A program made the position numbers and the translations under genes. Shown piece after piece: positions 44,978 through 54,084 of a DNA stretch of 64,000 nucleotides (position 1 is the first letter of the stretch; every line of letters begins with the position of its first letter). A model generated the notes under the pieces. It ran no database searches. It had not been told where the DNA came from and saw only the letters and a list, made by a program, of their open reading frames with translations. This DNA is from Streptomyces sulphureus DSM 40104. Its GTDB lineage: Bacteria; Actinomycetota; Actinomycetes; Streptomycetales; Streptomycetaceae. The stretch is from positions 248,001 through 312,000 of the forward strand of contig NZ_KB905818.1 in assembly GCF_000381025.1 (NCBI RefSeq), given 5' to 3'.

Positions 44978-46399
44978 TCAGTGCCGCCAGGGGCCCGTCA
45001 CGGCGAAGGTGGTGCCGGGCGTGTAGACGTTGACGAACATGGTGTCGCCCGACGGGGAGAAGGTGACGCCCGCGAACTCGCCCCAGGAGGGCTCGTCCTC
45101 GTCGCCGACGTTCTGCCGGTTGCGCGCCATCGGGTAGACGGAGCCCTGCCGGGTGAGGCCGAAGACGTGTTGTGCTCCTTCGCCGTCCTCGCAGACCATC
45201 AGGCCGCCGCTGGGGGCGAGGCAGATGTTGTCGGGGGATTCGCCAGGGAGTTGGACGTCGGTGTCGGGGCCGAAGACGACGACGAGGGTGAGCCGGTTGG
45301 CCTTCGGGTCGTACCGCCAGACCTGTCCGTAGTGCTCGCCGGCCGAGCCCTCGTCGACCCTGGCGAAGCTGGAGACGAAGTAGACGCAGGTGCCGCCCCA
45401 GTAGCAGCCTTCGAGCTTCTGCCCGTGGGTGATGCCGCCCTTGCCGAAGTCCTGGAAGCGTATGGGGGTTTCGGCCGCGAGCGGGTCGGGGACGTCGACC
45501 CATTCGATGCCGCGGAACGAGGTGCCGGTCTCGGTGACGGAGGAGAGGTCGGGTACGTCGGGAACGCGCATCGCCTGGAGCGTTCCGCCCGCCGCCAGCG
45601 AACCCGGGCCGCCCCTGGGCTTGTTGGGGAGGAAGCGGTAGAAAAGGCCGAAGGGGTGGTCGAAGGCGTCCTCGGTCTCGTAGACGGTGCCGTTGGACGG
45701 GTCGAAGGCGACGGCCTCGTGCTGGAACCGGCCCATCGCCGTGAGGGGTTCGACGGACGTGGGCGCCCGCCGGGTGAAGCCGACCTCGAAGACGAACCCG
45801 TGGTCCTTGGTGTATCCCTCCTCTCCCGCGAGGTACTCGGTCTCCTCGCAGGTGAGCCACGTCCCCCAAGGGCTCGGCCCGCCCGCGCAGTTGGTGGAGG
45901 TGCCGGCGATGCCGACGCGCTCGCTGATGCCGCCGCCCCTGCCGTCGAGGTGCAGGAGGGTGCAGCCGCCCTTGCCCTCGGGGTCGTAGGTGAGCCCGTC
46001 GACGGTCGGCACGGCGATCTCCGCATCCATGCGGTTCTCGTGGTTGCGGACGAGCCAGACCGACGAGCCCGCGCCCGCGAAGGCGGCCATGCCGTCGAAG
46101 TGGCTGGGCACCCGGCCCTCGCCGGAGGAGAGTGCGTCGCCCTCGCGGGAGAGCACCCGGTAGGAGAAGCCCTCGGGGAGGTCGAGGAGTCCTGCGGGGT
46201 CGGGGACGAGCGGGCCGTACCCCGATCTGCCTCCCGTGGCCTGGGCCGCCGCCGTACCGGTGAAGAGTTCGGCGAGGGCGCCGCTGAAGGCGACCCCCAC
46301 ACCGGCTGCGCCGCTCGCGGCGAGGACTTGTCTGCGGGACCTTCCGGGCTGCTGGGGCTGGGACTGTCCGGACTGTCGTGACTGAGCAGAAGCCGTCAT
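44978..46399 (-). CDS. PhoX/DUF839 family phosphatase, Tat-exported
   Basis: The 473-residue protein starts MTASAQSRQ and has a twin-arginine signal (GRSRRQVLAASGAAGVGVAF, about 19-38) and the PhoX/DUF839 beta-propeller sequence: PEGFSYRVLSREGDAL, VWLVRNHENRMDAEIAVP, GGPSPWGTWLTCEETEYLAG, FQHEAVAFDPSNGTVYETED and LPGESPDNICLAPSGGLMVC. PhoX enzymes are calcium/iron-dependent alkaline phosphatases outside the membrane. Some DUF839 members are untested, so activity is inferred. I looked for PHO boxes upstream and found no convincing set. Confidence 0.88.
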   Translation of the reverse strand: MTASAQSRQSGQSQPQQPGRSRRQVLAASGAAGVGVAFSGALAELFTGTAAAQATGGRSGYGPLVPDPAGLLDLPEGFSYRVLSREGDALSSGEGRVPSHFDGMAAFAGAGSSVWLVRNHENRMDAEIAVPTVDGLTYDPEGKGGCTLLHLDGRGGGISERVGIAGTSTNCAGGPSPWGTWLTCEETEYLAGEEGYTKDHGFVFEVGFTRRAPTSVEPLTAMGRFQHEAVAFDPSNGTVYETEDAFDHPFGLFYRFLPNKPRGGPGSLAAGGTLQAMRVPDVPDLSSVTETGTSFRGIEWVDVPDPLAAETPIRFQDFGKGGITHGQKLEGCYWGGTCVYFVSSFARVDEGSAGEHYGQVWRYDPKANRLTLVVVFGPDTDVQLPGESPDNICLAPSGGLMVCEDGEGAQHVFGLTRQGSVYPMARNRQNVGDEDEPSWGEFAGVTFSPSGDTMFVNVYTPGTTFAVTGPWRH

Positions 46400-46581
46400 C
46401 GGGCAACACTCCCTGGAGTGGGTGACCTGGACAGACAGGAACCGCCCTCCGCAAGCGGGCGGCGTACGCCGCCCGACGCGGAAGTGCACCGTGTGTACCA
46501 CGTGGGCGCGCATGCGAACACCGTGCACACGCGCAGGAGTTGCCGCGACGGCACGTCGGCCGCCGTCCGTGGACCGAGGGC

Positions 46582-47694
46582 TCAGGCGCCGGCCGGGGAG
46601 AGGAGGCGCTCACCGTCCCGCGCGAGGGCGGTGAGGCGGGATATCGCGCGGAAGTACTTCTTCCGGTAGCCGCCCTTCAGCATCTCCTCGCCGAAGAGCT
46701 CGTCGAAGGGCACGCCGGAGGAGAGGACGGGTATTTCCCGGTCGTAGAGCCGGTCGGCGAGGACGACGAGGCGCAGCGCCGTCGACTGGTCGGGGACGGG
46801 GTGCACCTCGGTGAGGCAGACCGCGCCGACGCCCTTGACCATGGCGCCGTACCGGCTGGGGTGGACCCGGGAGAGGTGGTCGAGGAGGGCGCCGAAGTCG
46901 TCGAGCGCGGCGCCCGGCACGGTGCGCGCCGCGGCGTCGACCGCTTCGGGGGAGTGGGGCGCGGGGGAAGCGGGGAGGCCGCGGTGGCGGTAGTCCTCGC
47001 CGTCGATGCGGACGGTGCGGAAGTGCGCGGAGAGCCCCTGTATCTCGCGGAGGAAGTCGGCGGCCGCGAATCGGCCCTCGCCGAGCTTGCCCGGGAGGGT
47101 GTTGGAGGTGGCGGCGAGCGCGACGCCCTCGTCGACGAGACGGCCGAGGAGCGTCGAGACGAGGACGGTGTCGCCCGGGTCGTCGAGCTCGAACTCGTCG
47201 ATGCAGAGCAGTCGGTGGGTGCCGAGCGTGCGGACCGTCTGCTGGAAGCCGAGCGCGCCGACGAGGTTGGTGAGCTCCACGAAGGTGCCGAACGCCTTGC
47301 GCTCGGGCGGTGCCTGCGTCGCGTGCCAGACCGAGGCGAGGAGGTGGGTCTTGCCGACGCCGTAGCCGCCGTCGAGGTAGACCCCGCCGGGTCCGCCCCG
47401 TGCGGGACGCTTCGGTGCGCGTCGGAACCAGCCGCGCCGGCCGCCCTTGACCTCGGCCGCGCCGAGCCCCTCGGCGAAGCCGCTCAGGACGGAGACCGCC
47501 TCCGCCTGGCTGGGCTGCTGCGGGTCGGGCACGTAGGTGTCGAAGCGGACGGAGTCGAACCGCGGCGGCGGCACCAGCTCGGAGACGAGCTGCTCCGCGG
47601 GGACGTGCGGCGCTCGCGCGGTCAGCGCGAGCGGCCCCGGGGCATCGCCGGCGGGTTCGGTCGTCGGTTCGGCGGACGTGGACACGGCAGCCAT
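46582..47694 (-). CDS. zapE: ZapE/AFG1-family ATPase
   Basis: The 370-residue P-loop ATPase has Walker A DGGYGVGKTHLLASVWH (about 108-124), Walker B RLLCIDEFELDDPGDT (about 161), sensor ATSNTLPGKLGEGRF and a C-terminal YDREIPVLSSGVPFDELFGE. ZapE associates with the divisome in E. coli, and AFG1 homologues act in mitochondrial protein quality control. The actinobacterial role is not established. The ATG at 47694 (MAAVSTSAEP) is 93 bp from the divergent reductase gene. Confidence 0.9.
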   Translation of the reverse strand: MAAVSTSAEPTTEPAGDAPGPLALTARAPHVPAEQLVSELVPPPRFDSVRFDTYVPDPQQPSQAEAVSVLSGFAEGLGAAEVKGGRRGWFRRAPKRPARGGPGGVYLDGGYGVGKTHLLASVWHATQAPPERKAFGTFVELTNLVGALGFQQTVRTLGTHRLLCIDEFELDDPGDTVLVSTLLGRLVDEGVALAATSNTLPGKLGEGRFAAADFLREIQGLSAHFRTVRIDGEDYRHRGLPASPAPHSPEAVDAAARTVPGAALDDFGALLDHLSRVHPSRYGAMVKGVGAVCLTEVHPVPDQSTALRLVVLADRLYDREIPVLSSGVPFDELFGEEMLKGGYRKKYFRAISRLTALARDGERLLSPAGA

Positions 47695-47787
47695 GCTAAA
47701 GCAGCAGGGCAGGAGCGGTCCCGCCGGTGTGCGCCGTCACACACCACCGCTCTCCGCGCGGGTGTGCGACCTGCCACACTGCCGCAT

Positions 47788-48558
47788 ATGCGACGTCTGT
47801 TCCCTGTAGTTGCGGACCGACCGGACGACCGGGAGTGGCCCCTCGAGGAGATCGCCGACGAGTACGCCTATCCGGAGCCGCTCGGACCCTCGGGGCGCTG
47901 GTTGCGCGCGAACATGGTCTCCTCGCTCGACGGCGCCGCCGAGTACGAGGGGCGTTCGCAGCCGCTCTCCTCGCCTGGTGACATGCGGATCTTCGGGGTG
48001 CTCCGCGCGCTCGCCGACGTGGTCGTCGTCGGCGCCGAGACGGTGCGGCGCGAGGGATACGGGCCGGCGCGGGCGTCCACGGCGTTCGCGACCGCGCGTG
48101 AGGCGAGGGGGCAGGGTCCTGCCGCGGCGGTCGCGGTCGTCAGTGCCGGGCTCGAACTCGACTTCACGCTCCCGCTGTTCACCTCACCCGCCGTCCCGAC
48201 GCTGGTCGTCACGGGGGAGCGGGCGCCTGCCGAGCGTGTGGCCGCCGCGCGGCACGCGGGTGCACGGGTCGTCTTCGCCGGGGAGGAGGCGCACGCACGC
48301 GCCGAGCTGGTCCCCGGGGCGCTGGCCGAGCTGGGGCTGCGGCGGCAGTTGACCGAGGGCGGGCCGCGGCTGCTCGGCGCCCTCGCGGCGGCCGGCGTCC
48401 TCGACGAGGTCTGCCTCTCGTTCGCTCCGCGCCTCGTCGGCGGCGGCACCTCGGGCGTCCTCGCGGGGCCGCTCCTCGCCGCGCCGCAGGAGTACGCGCT
48501 GAACGGGGTGGTGGAGGAGGGCGGCTTCCTCTTCACGAGGTACATCCGGTCCGTGTGA
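47788..48558 (+). CDS. Pyrimidine reductase family protein (RibD C-terminal domain)
   Basis: The 256-residue protein is a single RibD-C/dihydrofolate-reductase-like domain: GRWLRANMVSSLDGAAEYEG, ALADVVVVGAETVRREGYGP, RQLTEGGPRLLGALAAAGVL, DEVCLSFAPRLVGGGTSGVL. It should bind NADPH and reduce a pterin- or pyrimidine-like substrate, but a riboflavin role is not proven because there is no deaminase domain or rib operon here. The ATG at 47788 gives the standard N-terminus MRRLFPV. Divergent from zapE. Confidence 0.87.
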   Translation: MRRLFPVVADRPDDREWPLEEIADEYAYPEPLGPSGRWLRANMVSSLDGAAEYEGRSQPLSSPGDMRIFGVLRALADVVVVGAETVRREGYGPARASTAFATAREARGQGPAAAVAVVSAGLELDFTLPLFTSPAVPTLVVTGERAPAERVAAARHAGARVVFAGEEAHARAELVPGALAELGLRRQLTEGGPRLLGALAAAGVLDEVCLSFAPRLVGGGTSGVLAGPLLAAPQEYALNGVVEEGGFLFTRYIRSV

Positions 48559-48766
48559 CGACGTGAACGCGCCCGCTTGCCACGTGCGTTCGAGGCGCGG
48601 CGGTGCCCGTCGCGGCGAATCGGTCCGCGGCAAAATGCGGAATGACACCTTCCGTTTATTGCTTCTTGGGCAGACTGGTGCCCGTGCCCCGCTGCCCGCG
48701 GGGGAGGACCGGTTCCGTTGGGGCCCTGCTGTGCCGGGGACCCCTGTTGGCTGAGGGGTGCCCGTC

Positions 48767-49234
48767 GTGATCACGACCGTGTTGATGATCGAGAAGCCGC
48801 TCGTGTCCGAGGACATCGAGCTGGTGACCACGCTCCACGGCGAGGAGCACGTCTCCTTCGTCGTGCTGCTGCAGCCCAGGGGCGACCAGGGGCTGCTCCT
48901 GCGGGCGCTCGACGACATCGCCCTCGGCGAGGTCGACGAGGCGGTGCACGAGGGCGGGGCGCCCGGGGGCGACGAGGCGATCCCGGAAGCGGAGCGGGCA
49001 CTGGAGCTCTCGCTGAAGCGCCTGCGGGACACCGGCGCCGAGGCCGTCGGCCAACTCGTCGAGGGTCAGCCGCTCGACCTGCTCGGCTCCGTCTGCGCCC
49101 AGACGGAGGCCGACGAGGTGGTGGTCCTCACGGCGCCGCACTTCGTCGAGGAGTTCTTCCACCGGGACTGGGCCTCACGGGCGCGGCACAAGGTGGGCGT
49201 ACCGGTGCTGAAGCTCTTCGCGCACACCGAATAG
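48767..49234 (+). CDS. Small conserved actinobacterial protein, HUP/Usp-like, function unknown
   Basis: This 155-residue protein is well conserved in Streptomyces as I recall (EDIELVTTLHGEEHVSFVVL, LDLLGSVCAQTEADEVVVLT, FFHRDWASRARHKVGVPVLK). The alternating strands and ADEVVVLT/RHKVGVPVLKLF pattern recall universal-stress-like folds. Databases have sometimes labelled it indole-3-glycerol phosphate synthase; its length and sequence do not fit that enzyme. The GTG at 48767 has GAGGGG about 8 nt upstream; another GTG lies 9 bp earlier. It is 67 bp upstream of murC in the same direction. Confidence 0.8.
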   Translation: MITTVLMIEKPLVSEDIELVTTLHGEEHVSFVVLLQPRGDQGLLLRALDDIALGEVDEAVHEGGAPGGDEAIPEAERALELSLKRLRDTGAEAVGQLVEGQPLDLLGSVCAQTEADEVVVLTAPHFVEEFFHRDWASRARHKVGVPVLKLFAHTE

Positions 49235-49301
49235 TCTGGGTGCCGCCCGCGGGCGGGAGTCGCCCCGGGTCCTCGCAGCCCACGACCCTTGGGGAGCCCG
49301 C

Positions 49302-50702
49302 ATGGCCAGTCATCCCGTACCGCCTGCCATGGAGCGGCCGCACTTCCTCGGCATCGGTGGGGCGGGCATGTCCGGCATCGCGAAGGTCCTCGCGCAGCGC
49401 GGCGCCCGTGTCACCGGCAGCGACGCACGCGAGTCGGGGACGGTCGAGTCGCTGCGGCGGCTCGGGGTGGCGATCCGGATCGGGCACGCGGCCGAGCACC
49501 TCCCGGCCGACGCCACGTGCATCGTCGCCTCCAGCGCCATCCGCGGCGACAACCCGGAGATCGCCGCGGCCACGGAGCGCGGCCTGCCCGTCGTCCACCG
49601 CTCCGACGCGCTCGCCGCGCTGCTCGACGGGCACCGCGCCGTCGCCGTCGCCGGGACCCACGGCAAGACGACGACGACGTCGATGCTGGCGGTCGCCCTC
49701 CGCACGCTCGGGGCCGACCCGTCGTACGCCATCGGCGGAGACCTCGACCAGCCGGGCTCCAACGCGCACCAGGGCGGCGGCGACCTCTTCGTGGCGGAGG
49801 CCGACGAGAGCGACCGCAGCTTCCACAAGTACGCGCCCGAGGTCGCCGTCGTCCTCAACGTCGAGCTCGACCACCACGCCAACTACGCCTCGCTGGAGGA
49901 GGTCCACGAGTCCTTCGAGATCTTCGCCGGCCGCGTCCGCGAGGGCGGCACCCTCGTGGTCTCGGCCGACGACCCGGGCGCGCGGGAGTTCGCCGCGCGG
50001 GTACGCGCCGCAGACGGCGCCCCGCGCGTCGTCACCTACGGGCAGGCGGAGGATGCCGAGGTGCGGGTGGTCTCCATCGAGCACCGGGGCCTGGCGAGCC
50101 GGGTCACGGCAGTGCTCGACGGGCGCGAGCTCGCGTTCGAGGTCTCCGTCCCCGGGCGGCACTACGCGCTCAATGCGGTGGCCGCGCTGGCGGCGGGTGC
50201 CGCGGCCGGGGTCGCACCGGAGGAGCTGGCGCCTGCGTTGCAGTCCTTCCACGGGGTCGGGCGGAGGTTGCAGTCGAAGGGCGAGTCCGGCGGTGTGCAG
50301 GTGATCGACTCGTACGCGCACCACCCGACCGAGATGGCCGCCGACCTGGAGGCGGTGCGCCAGGCGGCGGGCGAGGGGCGCGTGCTCGTCGTCTACCAGC
50401 CGCACCTCTTCAGCCGCACCCGGGAGCTCGGCGTCGAGATGGGCGAGGCGCTCGCGCTCGCCGACGCGTCCGTCGTGCTGCCGATCTACCCGGCGCGTGA
50501 GGACCCGCTGCCGGGCGTGACGAGCGGGCTCGTCGTCGAGGCGGCGCGGGCGGCGGGGGCCGATGTGACGGAGGCATCAGGGCCGGAGGACGCCGTCGGC
50601 CTCGTCGCGGGAATGACCAAGCCCGGTGATCTCGTTCTCACGATGGGCGCGGGTGACGTGACCGAACTCGGGCCGCAGCTCCTCGCCCGCTTGGAAAGCT
50701 GA
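49302..50702 (+). CDS. murC: UDP-N-acetylmuramate--L-alanine ligase
   Basis: The 466-residue Mur ligase adds L-alanine to UDP-MurNAc in peptidoglycan precursor synthesis. The N-terminal Rossmann part has HFLGIGGAGMSGIAKVLAQR (14-33), the ATP loop is VAGTHGKTTTTSMLAVAL (about 114-131), and later come EADESDRSFHKY, NVELDHHANY, SFHGVGRRLQ and IDSYAHHPTEMAADL (MurC C-domain). It is outside the division-cell-wall cluster, as in S. coelicolor. The ATG at 49302 has GGGGAG upstream. Confidence 0.95.
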   Translation: MASHPVPPAMERPHFLGIGGAGMSGIAKVLAQRGARVTGSDARESGTVESLRRLGVAIRIGHAAEHLPADATCIVASSAIRGDNPEIAAATERGLPVVHRSDALAALLDGHRAVAVAGTHGKTTTTSMLAVALRTLGADPSYAIGGDLDQPGSNAHQGGGDLFVAEADESDRSFHKYAPEVAVVLNVELDHHANYASLEEVHESFEIFAGRVREGGTLVVSADDPGAREFAARVRAADGAPRVVTYGQAEDAEVRVVSIEHRGLASRVTAVLDGRELAFEVSVPGRHYALNAVAALAAGAAAGVAPEELAPALQSFHGVGRRLQSKGESGGVQVIDSYAHHPTEMAADLEAVRQAAGEGRVLVVYQPHLFSRTRELGVEMGEALALADASVVLPIYPAREDPLPGVTSGLVVEAARAAGADVTEASGPEDAVGLVAGMTKPGDLVLTMGAGDVTELGPQLLARLES

Positions 50703-50783
50703 CGGCCGCGGTACGGGGGGAAGGCCGCACGGCCCGTGCGGCCCCTTGGGAATCAGGGCGCACAGCAACGCTAGGAGACCGAG

Positions 50784-51191
50784 ATGGCCTACGACGTCAA
50801 CAAGTCCGAGGAGCAGTGGCGCGAGGAGCTGTCCCCCGAGGAGTACCACGTGCTCCGCGAGGCGGGCACCGAGCGCCCGTTCACGGGTGAGTACACGGAC
50901 ACCAAGACCACGGGCGTCTACAACTGCCGCGCCTGCGGCACCGAGTTGTTCCGCTCCGAGACGAAGTTCGAGTCCCACTGCGGGTGGCCGAGCTTCTACG
51001 ATCCGTCGAAGTCGGAGGCCGTCGAGCTGCTGCCCGACCACTCCCTCGGCCAGGTCCGCACCGAGGTGCGCTGCGCCAACTGCGGCTCCCACCTCGGCCA
51101 CGTCTTCGAGGGCGAGGGGTACGACACCCCGACCGACCAGCGGTACTGCATCAACAGCATCTCCGTTCGGCTGGAGCCGACGGAGGGCTGA
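50784..51191 (+). CDS. msrB: Peptide-methionine (R)-S-oxide reductase
   Basis: The 135-residue zinc-containing MsrB repairs oxidised methionine residues. Zinc ligands are C48 and C51 (YNCRACGTEL) and C97 and C100 (VRCANCGSHLGHVF). The catalytic cysteine is C122 in QRYCINSISVRL, and HCGWPSFYDP is the family core. The ATG at 50784 has GGAG just upstream. It follows murC by 81 bp and may be co-transcribed. A strong terminator lies about 140 bp downstream. Confidence 0.96.
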   Translation: MAYDVNKSEEQWREELSPEEYHVLREAGTERPFTGEYTDTKTTGVYNCRACGTELFRSETKFESHCGWPSFYDPSKSEAVELLPDHSLGQVRTEVRCANCGSHLGHVFEGEGYDTPTDQRYCINSISVRLEPTEG

Positions 51192-51768
51192 CGAGCCGGC
51201 GGACCCGGACCGGTGCCGGAGGCTTCCGGTTCGCTCCGATCCGGCCAAACTCCCCTCGGCGCAGTGCGGTTGCCCTCTGGCGGACGCGCTGACGCGGGGC
51301 CGCCAGGGCGATCGCGGAGACGCATGTGGCCCCGGGGGACGGCGTACGGCCGTCCCCCGGGGCCTTTTGCCGTCCGCGGCGCGGGCGGTGCTCCGGCGTC
51401 TCTTTCGCGCACGTCCGCCCTCCGGCGCCCCGCCTGTTGCGTACGCCGGACGTGATGCGCCCCCGGCGGACGCCCGGCTCCTTCCGCGGGTCCTGGGCGG
51501 GGCGGTGTTCGACGGCGGCGCCGTACGGCGTGCGGTGACGTCGTTCCGCGGGGCGCTGCCGCGTGGAACGAGAGGGCGGGCGCCGCGGCGGACGCGCGGC
51601 GCGCTCCTCGCGGTGGATGCGCTCGGCGTACGGCCGGGGAGTGCGGGACGCCCGGCGGTGGTGTGTCCGGCGCGTTTCCGGTGGCGAAATACGGGATGCC
51701 CCGGGCGAGTTCGTTTGTACGCTGCATGAACGTTGCTCCCGTACCGTCTGCGCCCCGGAGGCCGAAGC
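51192..51768. other. Intergenic region between msrB and the MFS gene
   Basis: About 577 bp. A strong terminator is at 51329-51369. The part from 51370 to 51768 contains open frames on both strands, but none has a recognisable product or convincing start, so it is treated as non-coding or decayed. The last 15 bp carry the ribosome binding site of the MFS gene. Confidence 0.6.
51329..51369 (+). terminator. Strong intrinsic terminator after msrB
   Basis: A perfect 16-bp stem (51329-51344 with 51350-51365) with a 5-nt loop is followed by TTTT (51366-51369), one of the few hairpins here with a U-run. It ends the murC-msrB transcript. Confidence 0.85.
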
Positions 51769-53598
51769 ATGCCGACGCACGATCCGACCAGCCCCCGCGA
51801 CCTGCCCGGCGAAAGTCCCGGCCGCAGTCCGGAGCCCGTCCACCGGCCCGACTGCGGCGCCCCCGACCCGCAGGGCACCCGCGCACCAGGCTGCCCCCCG
51901 GCGTCCGCCAGGGACGCCGCCCCCGCCGCCGAACGCGGCGACGTACACGGCCCGTTGGGCTTCCTCCGCCGCCGGCACCCCCGCTCAGGCGGCACATCCG
52001 CGACCCCCCGCGCAACCGAGCCGACGTCCGCGGGGACGACCACCGGCGCACCGCACGGCATATCCCGCGGCCGCGACCTGCGCACCCCGTCGAAGAGCGG
52101 GCTGCGGGAGGGCAGGCTGCTGGTGCCGGTCCTCGCGTTCGGAGGCATCTCCGTCGCCGTGATGCAGACGCTGATCGTCCCCGTCATCGCCCAACTGCCC
52201 GACCTGCTGCGGACGTCGCCCGCCAACGCCTCCTGGGTCGTCACCGCGACGCTGCTCAGCGGCGCCGTCGCGACGCCGATCATGGGGCGGCTCGGCGACC
52301 TCTACGGCAAGCGCCGGATGATCATGGTGAGCCTCGGGCTGATGGTCCTCGGCTCGCTCGTCTGCGCCGCCACCTCCCAGCTCGTACCGATGGTCGCGGG
52401 GCGTGCCGTGCAGGGGTTCGCCATGGGGGCGATCCCGCTCGGCATCAGCATCATGCGCGACGAACTCCCGCCGGAGCGGCTCGGTTCCGCGATGGCGTTC
52501 ATGAGCTCCTCGCTCGGGGTCGGCGGTGCGCTCGGCATGCCGCTCGCCGCCTACGTCGCGCAGACCGCCGACTGGCACGTGCTCTTCCTCGGCTCCGCGG
52601 GACTCGGCGCGCTCGCGATGACCCTCGTGGGGCTGCTGGTGCCCGAGTCGGGGCTGCGCACGCCGGGCCGGTTCGACGTGGTCGGCGCGATCGGGCTGAC
52701 GGTGGGCCTCGTCGGGCTGCTGCTGCCGGTCTCCAAGGGCGCCGAGTGGGGCTGGGGGAGCCCGCTGACGCTCGGGCTCCTCGGCGGGAGCATCGCCGTC
52801 TTCCTGCTCTGGGGGCTGCTGGAGCTGCGCCTCCGCGATCCGCTCGTCGACCTGCGCACCACGGCACGGCGTCAGGTGCTGCTCACCAACCTCGCGTCGA
52901 TCACCGTCGGGTTCGCCTTCTACGTACTGACGTTGGTGCTGCCGCAGCTCCTCCAGCTTCCCGCGGCGACCGGGTACGGGCTCGGGCAGTCGATGGTCGT
53001 GGCGGGGCTGTGCATCGCGCCGATGGGGGTGGCGATGATGGCGGTGTCGAACTTCTCGGCGCGGCTCTCGGCGAAGCGCGGCCCGAAGGTCTCGCTGATG
53101 GCGGGGCAGGTGCTGCTCGCCGTCGCGTACCTCGCCGGGGTCTTCCTCATGGGTGCCGTCTGGCAGGCCGTGCTCGTCGCCGTCCTCGTCGGTGTGGGGA
53201 TCGGCGTGGCGTACTCGGCGATGCCCGCGCTGATCCTCGGCGCGGTCGACGCGTCGGAGACCGGCGCGGCCAACGGCCTGAACACGCTGATGCGTTCGAT
53301 CGGCACCTCCAGCTCCAGCGCGGTGATCGGCGTGGTGCTCGCGCGCATGACGACCCCGCTCGACGGTGCCGAGGTGCCGGACCTCGGCGGCTTCCGTACC
53401 GCGTTCCTGATCGCCGCGGGTGCTGCCCTGCTGGGTCTCTTCATCGCCGCGTTCCTCCCGTCCTCCACGGCGGGAGCGGGGCGGGGCGCCGTGCGGGAGC
53501 GCGGCGGGAAGGTGGCGGCCCGGCACGTGCCGACGCGGCGTTCGGAGCCGCGGGCGGGAGCGGAGCTTCCGGGGGTGGGTGAGTGCGAAACGGCGTAG
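51769..53598 (+). CDS. MFS drug:H+ antiporter (DHA2-like) with long N-terminal extension
   Basis: The 609-residue exporter has a transport core of about 14 spans from residue 115: LLVPVLAFGGISVAVMQTLI, the loop motif GRLGDLYGKRRMIM (about 175-188), GRAVQGFAMGAIPLGISIMR and GVGGALGMPLAAYVAQTADW (motif C-like). It begins with about 110 hydrophilic residues rich in Pro, Arg, Ala and Gly, which is unusual; codon third positions there stay GC-rich. The ATG at 51769 has GGAGG 7 nt upstream. Substrate unknown. No TetR repressor is adjacent. Confidence 0.88.
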   Translation: MPTHDPTSPRDLPGESPGRSPEPVHRPDCGAPDPQGTRAPGCPPASARDAAPAAERGDVHGPLGFLRRRHPRSGGTSATPRATEPTSAGTTTGAPHGISRGRDLRTPSKSGLREGRLLVPVLAFGGISVAVMQTLIVPVIAQLPDLLRTSPANASWVVTATLLSGAVATPIMGRLGDLYGKRRMIMVSLGLMVLGSLVCAATSQLVPMVAGRAVQGFAMGAIPLGISIMRDELPPERLGSAMAFMSSSLGVGGALGMPLAAYVAQTADWHVLFLGSAGLGALAMTLVGLLVPESGLRTPGRFDVVGAIGLTVGLVGLLLPVSKGAEWGWGSPLTLGLLGGSIAVFLLWGLLELRLRDPLVDLRTTARRQVLLTNLASITVGFAFYVLTLVLPQLLQLPAATGYGLGQSMVVAGLCIAPMGVAMMAVSNFSARLSAKRGPKVSLMAGQVLLAVAYLAGVFLMGAVWQAVLVAVLVGVGIGVAYSAMPALILGAVDASETGAANGLNTLMRSIGTSSSSAVIGVVLARMTTPLDGAEVPDLGGFRTAFLIAAGAALLGLFIAAFLPSSTAGAGRGAVRERGGKVAARHVPTRRSEPRAGAELPGVGECETA

Positions 53599-54084
53599 CA
53601 GCAGGGGGCGTTGGGACGTCCCCCTGTGTGTACGTCGTTGCTCGCTGAGCCGTGGCTTACGGCTTCCAGGCGCGGGTCGGCACGGCCGTCGTGGAGAGGC
53701 AGGCTTTCCGTGTGCCACGTACACGTATCGCGGTGACCCTGCCGGACGATCTCCTCGCCCACGCCCCGCGCCACCTCGCGCGGCAACGTGTCGGCCTATG
53801 CCGAGCGTGCGCTCGGAGGGCGACAACTGTGGGGCGTGGCCCCGGACTTGCGTGCCTGGCGTGAGCAGTCGGCGCACGACACGGAGGAGCTCACCGGTAC
53901 CTCCGGTGATCCCGTCGGCCCGCGGTGTCCGGTGCGCCGCGAGGGCCGTGCTCGTCGCCGCCTCGGATGCTGGCGGTCCGGACACCGTCACGGGCCGACG
54001 AGACCGAGGGCGCTGTGCTCCACGCGGCGGCGCGCGGAGCACAGCGCGCTACCCGGGCGGATGCCCGCGCGCGGCGGGCGCCGC
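53599..54084. other. Intergenic region between MFS and GNAT genes
   Basis: About 486 bp between convergent genes. It holds the remnant of a ribbon-helix-helix antitoxin gene (53712-53890). Beyond that I see no intact toxin gene, though frames reading rightward to about 54000 may be decayed parts of one. Confidence 0.55.
53712..53890 (+). pseudogene. CopG/RHH-type antitoxin remnant, frameshifted
   Basis: From the GTG at 53712 the frame reads VPRTRIAVTLPDDLLAHAPR and HLAR, the usual start of a small ribbon-helix-helix antitoxin. At about 53775-53783 (CTCGCGCGGCAAC) it shifts. The expected GNVSAYAERALGGRQLW and a following E-rich tail are in another frame. Two missing bases in a CGCG run would restore it. 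No intact partner toxin follows. Sequencing error cannot be excluded. Confidence 0.55.

Noticed and set aside
46400..46450. PHO-box-like GGTTC and GGTCACC sequences before the PhoX-type gene
   Set aside because: The repeats are 17 bp apart rather than 11 or 22, and match the consensus poorly.
48767..49234. Indole-3-glycerol phosphate synthase
   Set aside because: The protein is only 155 residues and lacks the TIM-barrel motifs of TrpC; the label used in some databases appears to be an old error.
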